Positions 18,214 to 28,364 of a stretch of DNA of 64,000 nucleotides are shown here, one piece after another; the first letter of the stretch is position 1; each line of letters starts with the position of its first letter. The position numbers and the translations under genes are program-made. The notes beneath the pieces were generated by a model, which was not told the origin of the DNA, searched no databases, and saw only the letters and a program-made list of their open reading frames with translations. The DNA is taken from assembly GCA_016709315.1 (NCBI GenBank), contig JADJMZ010000004.1, positions 124,001 to 188,000 on the forward strand. Direction: 5' to 3'. This DNA is from Ignavibacteria bacterium. Its GTDB lineage: Bacteria > Bacteroidota > Ignavibacteria > Tepidaquicellales > Tepidaquicellaceae.

Positions 18214-19392
18214 ATGCCTCATAAAAATATTTTACATACATTGTTTACCTCGATCATTTTAGTTTTTATATCCTGCGCATTTATATTTGCTCAGGAGACT
18301 CCATACTCTGATGGATCAGACAGCTCGCTGTTTACAGATACAATTCCAAGTACGGAAAATCTCCTTGATTCGAACCAGGTTTACAAACAGCAATTCGACA
18401 GTCTTTCCAAAGACGGAGACTGGATAGATGTAAAAAAATCTGACTTTGTCAGAGATCTCAGCAAGGGAACAGGTGAAGACTTTTCTGATTTTTCCTCTGA
18501 TGATGGTGAATACATAAGTTTCTGGAGACCGTACGGTGCAGATGCGAACTGGAATCCTTATATGAACGGAAGATGGGAATTTTCATACTATGGATGGATC
18601 TGGATGTCTGATTATTCATGGGGCTGGGGTCCATATCATTACGGACGATGGTACTTCAGTAATTATTACGGATGGATCTGGATGCCGGGAAACATGTGGG
18701 CTGCGAACTGGGTTATGTGGCGTCATAATAATTTATATGCAGGGTGGTATCCGACATGTCCGCAGATTTACTGGAGAGATCACAGGCACAATTGGCACAG
18801 GAACAGAGTATATTCCTGTGAACCCAGGAACTGGGTTTTTGTTGGCAAGCCGAACTTTACTAAAAAGATCGATGAAAATGTAATTAATAAGAATGAATAT
18901 GCCCGTATTCTGAAAAATTCAGCAAACACCGGTACGGCTGTTTATTCTGACAATGGAACTAAGAAATTCAAATATACCGGTCCTGATGTGAAAGTCGTTT
19001 CAAAAGAAACCAGTGCAAATATCACACCCGTTAATATTGATTTAAATATTTCAAAAACGGGAGATTCAAAAAATAATTTAACGAAAACTGAGAGTAAGAA
19101 TAGCAATGTTAATTCGGAAAGAAACATTCCGCCGGTAACAAATGGCCAGAAAACAGGAACTGAGATCAAAAAGGATTCTAAAGCTAAAAATAAAAAAGCA
19201 AAAGAAGATGTAAAGTATAAAACTCCCGATTATAAAGGAACAAAAAAGGATCCTCCTGTTAAAGAAGAGAGAGGTTCAAAGGATACTAATAAGCCAAATT
19301 ACAATGAACCCAAAAATGAAAATAATGATGGTGATAAAAATGAAGGAAGTAAAGATGATAATAACAACGAAGGTTATAAAGGGAGAAAATGA
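18214..19392 (+). CDS. Secreted Trp/Tyr/Gly-rich protein, DUF6600-like
   Basis: A 392-residue exported protein; the signal peptide runs to about residue 27 (ending IFAQE). Residues 110-200 form a Trp/Tyr/Gly-rich block with repeats such as YYGWIWMSDYSWGWGPYHYG and GRWYFSNYYGWIWMPGNMWA. This resembles the DUF6600-type WxPYxxGxW repeat seen in envelope proteins. The C-terminal 130 residues are low-complexity Lys/Asn/Asp/Glu and probably disordered. The start is ATG 18214, three codons inside an upstream TTG, because the signal peptide begins there. Function unknown. A terminator follows 117 bp after the stop. Confidence 0.7.
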   Translation: MPHKNILHTLFTSIILVFISCAFIFAQETPYSDGSDSSLFTDTIPSTENLLDSNQVYKQQFDSLSKDGDWIDVKKSDFVRDLSKGTGEDFSDFSSDDGEYISFWRPYGADANWNPYMNGRWEFSYYGWIWMSDYSWGWGPYHYGRWYFSNYYGWIWMPGNMWAANWVMWRHNNLYAGWYPTCPQIYWRDHRHNWHRNRVYSCEPRNWVFVGKPNFTKKIDENVINKNEYARILKNSANTGTAVYSDNGTKKFKYTGPDVKVVSKETSANITPVNIDLNISKTGDSKNNLTKTESKNSNVNSERNIPPVTNGQKTGTEIKKDSKAKNKKAKEDVKYKTPDYKGTKKDPPVKEERGSKDTNKPNYNEPKNENNDGDKNEGSKDDNNNEGYKGRK

Positions 19393-19508
19393 TATAGTGT
19401 TTATTTTAGAGAAATAAAATTAATCAATACGAATCTGTAAATTGTATAGAAAATAATTATACTGACAGAAGCTAACAGAAACAATTAATCAGTATTCTGT
19501 AATCAATT

Positions 19509-19541
19509 AGAACCGGAAGATTTTCTTTTCCGGTTCTTCTA
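19509..19541 (+). terminator. Probable intrinsic terminator
   Basis: GAACCGGAA (19510-19518) pairs with TTCCGGTTC (19528-19536) and is followed by TTCTATTT. It lies downstream of the Trp/Tyr-rich protein gene and just ahead of a MITE-like insertion. Confidence 0.6.
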
Positions 19542-19555
19542 TTTAAATCCATTAT

Positions 19556-19715
19556 TTTGGTACACGACAAAAATATTTTCTCGCAGATATTCGCAGAAAA
19601 AATTCGCAGATTTACACAAATAATCTGTTTAAATCTTGTTTCTGCGAAATTCTGCGTGAAAATTCTGCGGTCATCTGCGAGAAATTCTCTCCAGAAAGTT
19701 TTGTCGAGTACAGAG
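19556..19715 (+). mobile_element. 160-bp MITE-like element, copy A
   Basis: A 160-bp element without coding capacity. It is a near-perfect reverse complement of copy B at 22895-23054. The ends carry the inverted repeat GTACACGACAAAA / TTTTGTCGAGTAC, and the interior is built of CGCAGA-type motifs forming long self-complementary arms. It is flanked by the 9-bp direct repeat ATCCATTAT (19547-19555 and 19716-19724), the expected footprint of transposition. No transposase is in this window, so it must be mobilised in trans. The family is unknown to me. Confidence 0.8.
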
Positions 19716-19842
19716 ATCCATTATAGACCCATGATAACTATATTTATACGTCATACTACAAATGATATTTTATATTTTTTTATATTTACATAACTTGTTA
19801 AAAATTGTTTAAATAATTATAATTTTCAATCAATTATAAAAA

Positions 19843-20034
19843 ATGAAAGCAAAAACATTAGTCAAACATAAAGTTAATAAGGAAAAACCTTCTGAAGAAT
19901 TTTCAGTAAAACTTATTCGGGAAGTTAAAGAAGCAATAAAAGATTATAAGACAGGGAAAAGTTTTAAAGGAACGGCTGAAGAAGTCATAAAAAATTTACG
20001 TGATGAAGCTAATAAGGACAAAAAAATTCAGTAA
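19843..20034 (+). CDS. Putative antitoxin of a RelE-type pair
   Basis: A 63-residue, highly charged protein (MKAKTLVKHKVNKEKPSEEF at the start, then KDYKTGKSFKGTAEEVIKNL). Its size, charge and position directly before a RelE/StbE-like gene fit an antitoxin. The SFKGTAEEVIKNL segment resembles antitoxin neck regions of RelB-like proteins. The DNA-binding fold is not certain. The gene overlaps the toxin reading frame by about 32 bp, the usual translational coupling. The partner toxin is interrupted by a stop codon, so the pair may be decaying. Confidence 0.6.
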   Translation: MKAKTLVKHKVNKEKPSEEFSVKLIREVKEAIKDYKTGKSFKGTAEEVIKNLRDEANKDKKIQ

Positions 20035-20278
20035 AAAGTATTCCAAAATATTTTCAAAACAACCTGAACTTATAAGTAAGATAGATAACACACTTCGCAA
20101 AATTTCTGCAAACCCCTTTGATGAATCATTAAGAACCCATAAGTTAAAAGGAAATCTTTTTGATTTATACGCTTCAAAAGTTACTGACGATGTAAGAATA
20201 ATTTTTGATTTTGTACAGGAAGATAATGAATAGTGTATTTTACTTTTGACGTTTGGTAAACACGATGATGTTTATTGA
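20003..20278 (+). pseudogene. RelE/StbE-type mRNA interferase toxin, interrupted by an in-frame TAG
   Basis: The frame from ATG 20003 (GTG 20000 is also possible) reads KKFSKKYSKIFSKQPELISK and HKLKGNLFDLYASKVTDDVR, followed by IIFDFVQEDNE, the RelE/StbE pattern. TAG at 20231-20233 then stops it. In the same frame the sequence continues CILLLTFGKHDDVY and stops at TGA 20278, which is exactly the missing conserved C-terminus (family LLxIGxHDxVY). The truncation removes the last strand and its His/Asp/Tyr residues. This is a nonsense change, not a frameshift, so it differs from the homopolymer errors elsewhere. The toxin is probably inactive. Confidence 0.7.
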
Positions 20279-20427
20279 TTTGTTTTTAACACGAAGAACA
20301 TAAATTAAAGCTTATTTCACTATGGAAATCAAAATATCAGGACTATAAAAAATTTTGGTGAACTTTCATAAATTCTTAGTGAACTTTGTGATTAGATCTT
20401 TAGAATTTTCTATTAATCGATTTTAAC

Positions 20428-22522
20428 ATGGATCTGAAATTCTTAAAAGGTGTCGGGGATAAGAGAGCTGAAGCTTTTGAAAAGATCGGGATAAAAACTC
20501 TCGATGATTTTATTAATTTTATTCCAAGGACTTACATAAAAAAAATCCCTGTCCGGCAGATTCCGCAAAATCTTTCTGAAAATATTCTTGTAAGCGGTGA
20601 AATAATAGATGTAAGATATCCGAGGAAAGATAATCATCCTCTGGAAGTGACTCTTTTTGACAGATCAGGTTCGGTGGAAATACCGATCTTCGGAGCAAGC
20701 GAATTCCGTTCAAAACAGTTCAGGCTTAATGAGAGTTTTTTATTCTGGATAAAAGTAGATAAAGAAAATTTCAGTTCGAAACTAAAAGTAAGCTGCAGAG
20801 ATCATATTAAAATAAATCCATCAGACGTTTTCGATACCGGCTTTTTGAAATTCACTTACATTCCTTTATATGAATTGTCAGGCATTCTTAAAAAGACATG
20901 GATAAGACCGCTGCTGCTTTCCAAAATTGTATTTAACGCTTTCAGCACTCTTCTGAAATCAGATCCGGATTATATAAAGGAAACTCTACCTGAATCATTA
21001 TTAAAGGAATGTAAATTGATCAGCAAGAAAGAAGCTGTTCTGAGAATTAATTTTCCGGTTGAATTTTCCGATGTCGAAACTGCAAGAAGGAGACTTGCTT
21101 TTGAAGAGCTTTTTTTATCTCGAGCTCATACTCGCTCTGAAAAAGAAAACCACTGAAAATGAAAAGAAAGGAATTACTTTTGACAGGGATATAACCAATT
21201 TGAAGAATGAATTCAGTAAAATTCTTCCGTTCGAACTTACATCCGCGCAGTTAAAAGTAATGGAAGAAATATACAAAGACATGCGTTCGGATAAATGCAT
21301 GAACAGACTTCTTCAGGGCGATGTGGGAAGCGGAAAAACAATTGTTGCGGTCTTCTCCATTTTAGTCGCAAGGGAAAACGGTTATCAGAGCGCTTTCATG
21401 TGCCCTACCGAGATTCTCGCCGAACAGCATTACAGAAATATATCCGCTCTGCTGAAACCTCTCAATGTAAATGTAACCTTACTCGTCGGAGCGCAGAAGA
21501 AGAAACTCCGTGAGGAAATATTGAATGACATAAGTTCGGGCAAATCCGAAATCATCATTGGCACACATGCTCTGATACAGGAAAAAGTAGAATTCAAAAA
21601 TCTCGGATTCGTGGTAATTGACGAACAGCATAAATTCGGTGTAATGCAGCGTGCGAAACTTAAAGAGAAAGGTCTGAATCCGGATGTACTTGTTATGACT
21701 GCCACTCCGATTCCGCGAACTTTGTCAATGACATATTACGGCGATCTTGATGTTTCTGTAATTGACGAATTGCCTGCTAACAGAATTCCGGTTATAACAG
21801 CATTGAGGAAAGACACAGACAAACAAAAAATATATACATTTATAAGATCGCAGATTCAGATGGGAAGACAGGTTTATATTATTTATCCGATAATAGACGA
21901 ATCCGAAAAACTTGATCTTAAATCAGCGGAAGAAAATTATCTGCTGCTTAAGAATAATATCTTCAGGGACTACAATGTCGGAATGGTTCACGGAAGAATT
22001 CTATGGTATGAGAAAGATGAGGTGATGGAAGATTTTAAAAACGGTAAGCTGAATATTCTTGTATCTACTACTGTTATTGAGGTCGGCATAGACATTCCGA
22101 ATGCAACTGTAATGATCATTGAAGAATCGCAGAGGTTCGGATTGTCTCAGCTTCATCAGCTGCGCGGAAGAGTCGGGAGAGGAGCTGATCAGTCATACTG
22201 CATACTTGTTGCTAAGAATCTCGATGAAGTTTCCTCAAAGCGTCTGAATATATTGTGCGAAACGAATGACGGATTTAAAATAGCAGAAGCTGATATGGAG
22301 ATCCGCGGTCCGGGTGAGTTTTTCGGCATAAGACAATCCGGCGCACTGAATTTTTCCTGCACTGATCTGAATAAGGACAAGGATATACTTGAAACCGCAA
22401 GATCCGCTGCATTCAGGATCATTGAAGAAGATCTTCAGCTTCGAAAACCCGAACACAGAATTATCAAAAATGCTTTCCTGAAGAATTTCAGAAATTCATT
22501 GTATTTGATGGAGATCGCTTAA
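20428..22522 (+). CDS. recG: ATP-dependent DNA helicase RecG (one frameshift)
   Basis: RecG remodels stalled replication forks and Holliday junctions. The N-terminal part has the helix-hairpin start (LKFLKGVGDKRAEAFEKIGI) and the OB-fold wedge domain. An extra base in the T7 run 21110-21116 shifts the frame within FEELFYLELILALKKK. Removing one T gives a single protein of about 698 residues. The helicase half has Walker A GDVGSGKT, the DEQH box VIDEQHKFGV, TATPIPRTL, and QLRGRVGRG (motif VI) with a normal C-terminus. The length fits RecG. It stands alone between a toxin-antitoxin remnant and a MITE copy. Confidence 0.93.
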
Positions 22523-22894
22523 ATTCTTTACCTTCCGTAGAAGTCACTTAGAACTGTATTAAATCATTTTCAACTGTATTCCGGGACAAAAATCTGTTTT
22601 AAAATTATCATTCTTATTGCAAAGTTAAAATTGCACAAAGAAGTATTTGAGAAAGCAGAACTTTATTTTCTTAAGGACTTTATGAAATAAATTTACATAT
22701 GTTTTAAAACTCTAACACATGTCACACCCGTCCAAAATGTTTAAAAAGTTTTGCCACGAATTTCTCTAATTAGCACGAATTTAATAATATTTTCTCATAT
22801 TCTTCAGTTTAAATAACTAATTAAAAAGAGCTCAAATACTGTTGTATCTTGAGTTGAGAAAATTGTTTTGGACGGATGTGAACACATTCCTAAT

Positions 22895-23054
22895 CTCTGT
22901 ACACGACAAAACTTTCTGGAGAGAATTTCTCGCAGATGACCGCAGAATTTTCACGCAGAATTTCGCAGAAACAAGATTTAAATAGATTATTTGTGTAAAT
23001 CTGCGAATTTTTTCTGCGAATATCTGCGAGAAAATATTTTTGTCGTGTACAGAG
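22895..23054 (-). mobile_element. 160-bp MITE-like element, copy B
   Basis: Inverted copy of the element at 19556-19715, differing at only a few positions, and also exactly 160 bp. The ends CTCTGTACACGACAAAA and TTTTGTCGTGTACAGAG are a perfect 17-bp inverted repeat. The flanks ATTCCTAAT (22886-22894) and ATTCCTGAT (23055-23063) are a 9-bp duplication with one mismatch. The rest of the 22523-23129 gap shows no gene. Confidence 0.8.
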
Positions 23055-23129
23055 ATTCCTGATGAAGGATTTATAATTGGATTTTATAGAAAGTTGGAAT
23101 CAATTAACTTTAGGAAATAAAAAAATTCA

Positions 23130-23384
23130 ATGGACATAAAATTAAAAGAGCTTTTAACTTCTATAAATTCCAGATTTTCCGGTCCGCAATCATGCAGATT
23201 GTATGATATGTCAACAGGAAGAATAAACTTTGACCAGCATGAAGTGAGAGAATATCTGAGCGGAATTATAAATTTCGGAGGATCTTATGGCAGCAATAGT
23301 TTAAAAGATAACAGCAAGGACGCTAAAATTTTTTTGGATTTAATTGATGAATATTTAGCCAATAAGGAAAAAAACAGAATTTGA
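23130..23384 (+). CDS. Hypothetical protein, 84 residues
   Basis: The product starts MDIKLKELLTSINSRFSGPQ and contains a Gly/Ser-rich stretch (INFGGSYGSNSLKD) followed by a helical tail. There is no signal peptide or membrane helix. An A-rich leader precedes the ATG. I do not recognise the family. It stands alone downstream of MITE copy B. Confidence 0.5.
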   Translation: MDIKLKELLTSINSRFSGPQSCRLYDMSTGRINFDQHEVREYLSGIINFGGSYGSNSLKDNSKDAKIFLDLIDEYLANKEKNRI

Positions 23385-23696
23385 TGCTCTGAGATGTATA
23401 AGTAAATTTTGACACTTATCCCGCTTCAATAGCGTTGGGTCAGTAGTTTTTTGTAAAATTAAAATTTTTAAAAACACAATTTAGCTTAAATCAGAATCAC
23501 ATAACCGGAATAACTTTTAAAAGTATAATACTTTTTAAACATAATTTAATCCGGATACGAATACTTATTCAGTGGTAATTTAATCCGTTCAGAAATATTT
23601 CTTTTTAAAAATATCTAAAACATTTCGATTTCATACAGCAACAGAGAATTCTGAATCAGAAATAATATCTGAAACTCCCGTTTAAATTCAGGAACT
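23385..23696. other. Intergenic region between converging genes
   Basis: About 310 bp of AT-rich sequence between the plus-strand 84-residue ORF and the minus-strand island. I see no ORF, strong hairpin or known repeat. It marks the left edge of the 24-51 kb minus-strand gene block. Confidence 0.4.
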
Positions 23697-24663
23697 TTAA
23701 GCTTTCACCATTAGTATTATTTTAAGAATCCCGGCTTTAGACCATTCATATGATATTTCAATTCCCGCATTCATATCACTGCTTCCAGTATAACTTATCT
23801 TGCTGATAATATTCTGAGGATTTCCGAATCTGTCTTCGGATAAATTTGGTTTTGAATTCAGAAAATAACCGAGTGAAAATCCCAACGGAACATTTGTTTT
23901 TGGAAGGAAGTCATAATCAGCCGCTATTCCGAGTAAAAATATTCCTTTTGTTCCCTCATCTCTTTTAATAGATTCACCTGAACCTATTTCAATAAAAGAA
24001 GTAATTCCGAGAGATCTGCTGACAGCTATTGAATGTCTTAATTCACCTGATACGGTAAGTGAAGGGACTGACTGAAAAAGTTTATTATCTTCACTAATAC
24101 CTCCTGTCTCTATAATCTTTTTAACAAATCCCTGAAGATCAATGACTGAATAATTATAATTAGATAACTTAACTGCACCTGACATCATGTTATTCTTATT
24201 TTCCCATAATTTAAAAAGCCATCCGAATTCATAACCTGTCGAGAGATTTATTCCCTGCGCAAACACAGACCTTAATTTTTGTGCCGAGTCTTCCGTTTAA
24301 CTGTATATTACCCCAGAAAGAAAGCCAGTCTCTGAGTTTTGCCTGATATTCAAAATTTATTGAAGTAAATGCGACATCTCCCTTGACAGTATTTATTACA
24401 GTAACAGAATCAATGACGACCGGCGGCAATTCAAATCCGACAGTCTGTCCCCCTCCCATTGTAAAATTAAAAGATGTGTTTATAAAAGGACTTTTTACAG
24501 AGAATAAATTTATAAAATTATGTCCGTTAAGATTGGGTTTTGTAATTTTGCGTTCGCTGAGATTTGTAATTTTATCCTTATATTTTTGACTGTATGAGGT
24601 CTGAACAAAAGTAAAAATTATTATAAGACTAAGTAAACACCGGATGATTTTTTTAATATGCAT
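23697..24663 (-). CDS. Outer-membrane beta-barrel-like protein (one frameshift)
   Basis: ATG 24663 starts a signal peptide (KKIIRCLLSLIIIFTFVQTS, ending YSQ). The body has alternating hydrophobic segments (SFNFTMGGGQTVGFELPP). One extra base in the T5 run 24276-24280 breaks the frame. Correcting it continues through VFAQGINLSTGYEFGWLFKL, with further strand-like segments to a terminal ILKIILMVKA. About 320 residues. It resembles generic transporter or porin-like proteins; there is no named family. It lies 11 bp downstream of another beta-barrel gene on the same strand and is the last gene of the island. Confidence 0.65.
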
Positions 24664-24674
24664 AATTATAAAAT

Positions 24675-25343
24675 TTAAAAAGTATAATAAATGTTTGTCA
24701 ATAACTGAAATCCGCTTGATCTGAATCTTTCCGGAAGCGCTCCGTTAAATAATAGCTCTGAATTCTTTCCCAGATTAGAAACACTCTGCACATATCTTGC
24801 TTCAGCGTCCAGACTTATATTTTTGAATACATTAAATGAAAGTCCTAAACCGAATAAGAATGAAAGATCAAACTTATTCAGATATTCCGTAAAATCTTTT
24901 TCGCCTTCATCTCCGGCAATCCTCCGGATATTCGCTTTGGAAAGGTAAGAAACATCTATTCCTCCGTTAACAAAAGTAATGCTTGTCAAAGCAGGTATTT
25001 TTAAAATCAATGGCAGACTGAAATAATCCAGTTCAGTTTCAAAACTGTCTATCGGATCTTCCTGTTTAATTTCATAATAGATCTTTCCTTTTTTCTGAAC
25101 ATATCGCGGCTGAATATTTATTATCAGATCTTTTGTAATATTATATTCACCTGACAATCCGAAAATCAGACCAGCGCCTTTTGAATAACCGGCATCTTCC
25201 GGTGAATCGCCGCTCAATGAGGTCATGTTTACTCCTGTAGTTACTCCTAACTTCAACTGTGAAAATGAGATCTGCGGATACATAAATATGCAAACAAGAA
25301 ATGCAAACAGAAAATATTCAGATTTACTTTTAACTTTTTTCAT
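24675..25343 (-). CDS. Porin-family outer-membrane beta-barrel protein
   Basis: A 222-residue product with a signal peptide (YFLFAFLVCIFMYPQISFSQ) followed by LKLGVTTGVNMTSLSGDSPE and GLIFGLSGEYNITKDLIINI. This is the usual start of small outer-membrane beta-barrel proteins (PF13568-like) in Bacteroidota and relatives. It ends FQLLTNIYYTF with a terminal Phe, a barrel-assembly signal. It lies downstream of the SulP gene. Substrate unknown. Confidence 0.75.
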   Translation of the reverse strand: MKKVKSKSEYFLFAFLVCIFMYPQISFSQLKLGVTTGVNMTSLSGDSPEDAGYSKGAGLIFGLSGEYNITKDLIINIQPRYVQKKGKIYYEIKQEDPIDSFETELDYFSLPLILKIPALTSITFVNGGIDVSYLSKANIRRIAGDEGEKDFTEYLNKFDLSFLFGLGLSFNVFKNISLDAEARYVQSVSNLGKNSELLFNGALPERFRSSGFQLLTNIYYTF

Positions 25344-25415
25344 TTTATTGTTAAATGTGATGATTCGATTTAATAAAATTTTTAAAACACTTTTTTGATT
25401 TAATACATAGAAATG

Positions 25416-27080
25416 CTAACTATTATTTTTTACTGTTTCCAGATAATGATCCGCCGCTTCATGAACAGTCCTGAAGACTTTGGCTTTTTTATCAATTCCT
25501 GTTTTATGAATCATTGAATTAAATTTAAATTTAGACCTTGCAATAAAAACTGTTATACCTCTGTTATTAAGCCCTGATATAAGTTCGCTCAGTATTTCTG
25601 CACCGGTAATGTCGGTTAGCACTATAGTTTCTGCATCAATGATCAGGCAGTCAATTTTATCTTCTGATTTATTTATATAATGATTTATTCTTTCCCTGAA
25701 ATAGTCTGCATTAAAGAATAACAACTGAGCGTCAAATCTATAAATCAGCAAACCGGGTATTGATTTAACTCCGGAATCTTCCTGAATATCAATGTAAGTA
25801 TTTTTATCAACAGATCTTCCTAGTATCGCATCGTGAGGTTTGCTCGCTCTTGCAAGAAGCACAAGCAATGAAAGACATACAGCAAATATTACTGCGGGTA
25901 AAACTCCAATAGTAAGAACGCACAAAGATGTAATCACTGCAAGATAAAACTCAGGTCTGCTGACAAGATATAAATTTTTTAAATATTCAAAATTAAACAG
26001 CCCGATTGAAGCTGAAATAACTATTGCACCCAGTATTGCAACAGGCAAATATTTAAGTGTTTCCGTAAAGAAAAGCAGAACCATCACAATTATCAATGAA
26101 GCGATGATTGATGTCATTTGAGATTTACCTCCTGCATTGTCGGCGACAGCAGTTCTTGAGTCTGCTCCGCTTATTACAAAACCCTGTGAAAGTCCTGATG
26201 AAATATTTGCAAATCCCAGCGCATAGAGATCCTGATTTGCATTTATCTGATATCCGTTCTTTGCGGCAAAACTTTTATTTGTAAGCATAAAACTGCAGTA
26301 ACTTATTAAAACTATCCCTAAAGATTTTACAAACAAATCTCCCGTTTCCGAAAGATCAAAAGCAGGAATTCCTATTGAAGGAAATCCTGAAGGTATTGAT
26401 CCTACGAGACTCATACCGCTCTTTCCGAGATCAAATAAATAAACAATAATAATACCTGCTGCTACGAACAGAAATGGAGCAGGAAGCACAGGTAAAAATT
26501 TCTTAAATACTCTGAGTAAAATAAATACAGTAAGTCCGAATGCAAAAGTAGTTAAATGAGTGTCTGGAATTTTAGAAATAAATTCATAAAGCATTCTGAA
26601 AATTCCCTGCGGTTTCAAATCAAAACCAAAAACCTTTCCGAATTGTCCTACAATAATACTTATTGCCAGTCCGTTCAGATATCCGTTCAAAATCGGTTTG
26701 GATAAAAAGTTGGCTATAAAATCCAATCTGAATACAGCAAATACTATGCTGAGTATTCCTGTCATTAAAGCGAGCATAATGGAAAGCGATACATAAGAAT
26801 CCGATCCTGCCGCTGCGAGCGGTGAAATTGCCGCAGCAACCAGAATGCATGTCGCTGAATCAGGTCCTACTATCAGTTGTCTTGAAGAACCGAACAAGGC
26901 GTAAATTATCATCGGCAGTATGCAGGAATACAAACCTGTCTGCAATGGCAATCCGGCAATTCCCGCATAAGCTATCCCGACGGGCATTGCAATTGCTGCA
27001 ACTGACAAACCAGCTATCAAGTCTTTTGACAGCCATTGCTTCTTATAAGTCTTAAATAAATTCAGCCCGTTAAACTTCAT
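25416..27080 (-). CDS. SulP-family inorganic anion transporter with STAS domain
   Basis: SLC26/SulP proteins move sulfate, bicarbonate or other anions across the inner membrane. The 554-residue protein has about 12-14 helices. The N-terminal signature is DLIAGLSVAAIAMPVGIAYA, followed by GLYSCILPMIIYALFGSSRQ, and a C-terminal STAS domain (about residues 440-550) with TDITGAEILSEL. No carbonic-anhydrase domain is fused. Its place beside three sulfatase genes favours sulfate or sulfate ester as cargo, which is inference. Small gaps to both neighbours suggest an operon. Confidence 0.93.
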   Translation of the reverse strand: MKFNGLNLFKTYKKQWLSKDLIAGLSVAAIAMPVGIAYAGIAGLPLQTGLYSCILPMIIYALFGSSRQLIVGPDSATCILVAAAISPLAAAGSDSYVSLSIMLALMTGILSIVFAVFRLDFIANFLSKPILNGYLNGLAISIIVGQFGKVFGFDLKPQGIFRMLYEFISKIPDTHLTTFAFGLTVFILLRVFKKFLPVLPAPFLFVAAGIIIVYLFDLGKSGMSLVGSIPSGFPSIGIPAFDLSETGDLFVKSLGIVLISYCSFMLTNKSFAAKNGYQINANQDLYALGFANISSGLSQGFVISGADSRTAVADNAGGKSQMTSIIASLIIVMVLLFFTETLKYLPVAILGAIVISASIGLFNFEYLKNLYLVSRPEFYLAVITSLCVLTIGVLPAVIFAVCLSLLVLLARASKPHDAILGRSVDKNTYIDIQEDSGVKSIPGLLIYRFDAQLLFFNADYFRERINHYINKSEDKIDCLIIDAETIVLTDITGAEILSELISGLNNRGITVFIARSKFKFNSMIHKTGIDKKAKVFRTVHEAADHYLETVKNNS

Positions 27081-27120
27081 TTTTAATTAAATAAATTTCC
27101 ATTTTTCAAATAAAATCAAA

Positions 27121-28257
27121 TCATACAAAGAAATTCAATATACCCTGTAAAATCTCCTCCGAGGTATAACGAAGAAGCAGCAGTGGAAGGTAAGGAATAA
27201 TCAAAACCACAAAGAATGCAATGAATGTAGAAATTCTTAATGGAATAATTAATTGATCCTGAACCATTTTTACAGAATTAGACATATCAGCAAGAGACTG
27301 GATATCAGCATTCCCCAGAAGAGGTTCTGAATTATCCGGCATATTCTTTTTTATCCATTTGTTTTCAAAGGAAGTCCCGTAATTTAATCCGAGTTTACTG
27401 TATTCAAAAAGTGTAACTAATTTTGCATTTAAAAGATGTTTTGTAAAAAACAATAACGGCACAATGTAAATCAGCGACACGGATATAATTCCGAGAATAA
27501 TATTAAATCTGTAATCCATAAATGACTCATTGTTATAAACAATTTTGTCTGCTATACCTGCAGAGAAAGTGACATTCTGTGCGAACCCTAATAATCCGAA
27601 AAATATCTGTGTATATCCGAGAAATGCCAGTCCTCCTGCGCCATCCGGCGAACTGGACGAAATATTTAAATTTAGTTTTGCTATTCTGTACAAAGAAGAA
27701 CTCCACAATAAAAAAGTCCATATCATTTTAAACATAAAAATCTGAACCACGGGAATACTGACAATGTAGTACCAGTATCCGGCAAGCTGTACTCCTTCAT
27801 TCCCTGAACTGATTAATTTCCATGAATTTAATCCGCTTATATCTTCATAGTTTCTCCAGAAAAAATATATCCAAAGGTATGATAAGAAAAATATAATTAT
27901 ATTTGAAATCTTTGAATCCTTTAATTTGTAGTACGTATCTGATATTTGTTTAAATTTCCTGAGATCTTCTGTCCTTACTATTTCCGCTGAAACAAACTGA
28001 TCGAATGATTTTGAAATAAGATTATTAATAATGCTGATAGAGAGAAATATTACAGGGAAAGAGATGAGTAAACGGGCATTTGTCAGATAGTCGTATAGAA
28101 AAGGAATTTTGATTTTGCTATCCGCAGATAACATTGTTCCGGAAAAAAATGAAATTATCAATAAAGGTAACCATGAAACAGCAATAATTAAAAATATTTT
28201 TTTTATTGTATCTCTGTCGTAGGTCTGAGATTTAAAAAATAAATCTGCAATATTCAT
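27121..28257 (-). CDS. Multi-pass membrane protein, unknown
   Basis: The 378-residue protein has about seven hydrophobic helices (for example IFLIIAVSWLPLLIISFFSG and FIAFFVVLIIPYLPLLLL) and soluble loops with charged residues. SSSSPDGAGGLAFLGYTQIF in the middle is a notable Gly-rich segment. I do not recognise a family. It lies 40 bp upstream of the SulP gene on the same strand and 107 bp downstream of the DUF4239-like gene, so a role in the same transport or stress module is plausible. Confidence 0.6.
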   Translation of the reverse strand: MNIADLFFKSQTYDRDTIKKIFLIIAVSWLPLLIISFFSGTMLSADSKIKIPFLYDYLTNARLLISFPVIFLSISIINNLISKSFDQFVSAEIVRTEDLRKFKQISDTYYKLKDSKISNIIIFFLSYLWIYFFWRNYEDISGLNSWKLISSGNEGVQLAGYWYYIVSIPVVQIFMFKMIWTFLLWSSSLYRIAKLNLNISSSSPDGAGGLAFLGYTQIFFGLLGFAQNVTFSAGIADKIVYNNESFMDYRFNIILGIISVSLIYIVPLLFFTKHLLNAKLVTLFEYSKLGLNYGTSFENKWIKKNMPDNSEPLLGNADIQSLADMSNSVKMVQDQLIIPLRISTFIAFFVVLIIPYLPLLLLRYTSEEILQGILNFFV

Positions 28258-28364
28258 ACCCGGTTCCTCAAAATTTTAAATATTTTTCATTGAATATGTT
28301 TTCTTCATTCACCGTAACATACTTCTTAAACATTTTTAATTTTAAACTTCAATAAGATTCAGGA

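Noticed and set aside
20000..20233. Intact RelE toxin
   Set aside because: The family C-terminus is beyond the TAG; the truncated product lacks the last conserved strand and His/Asp/Tyr residues.
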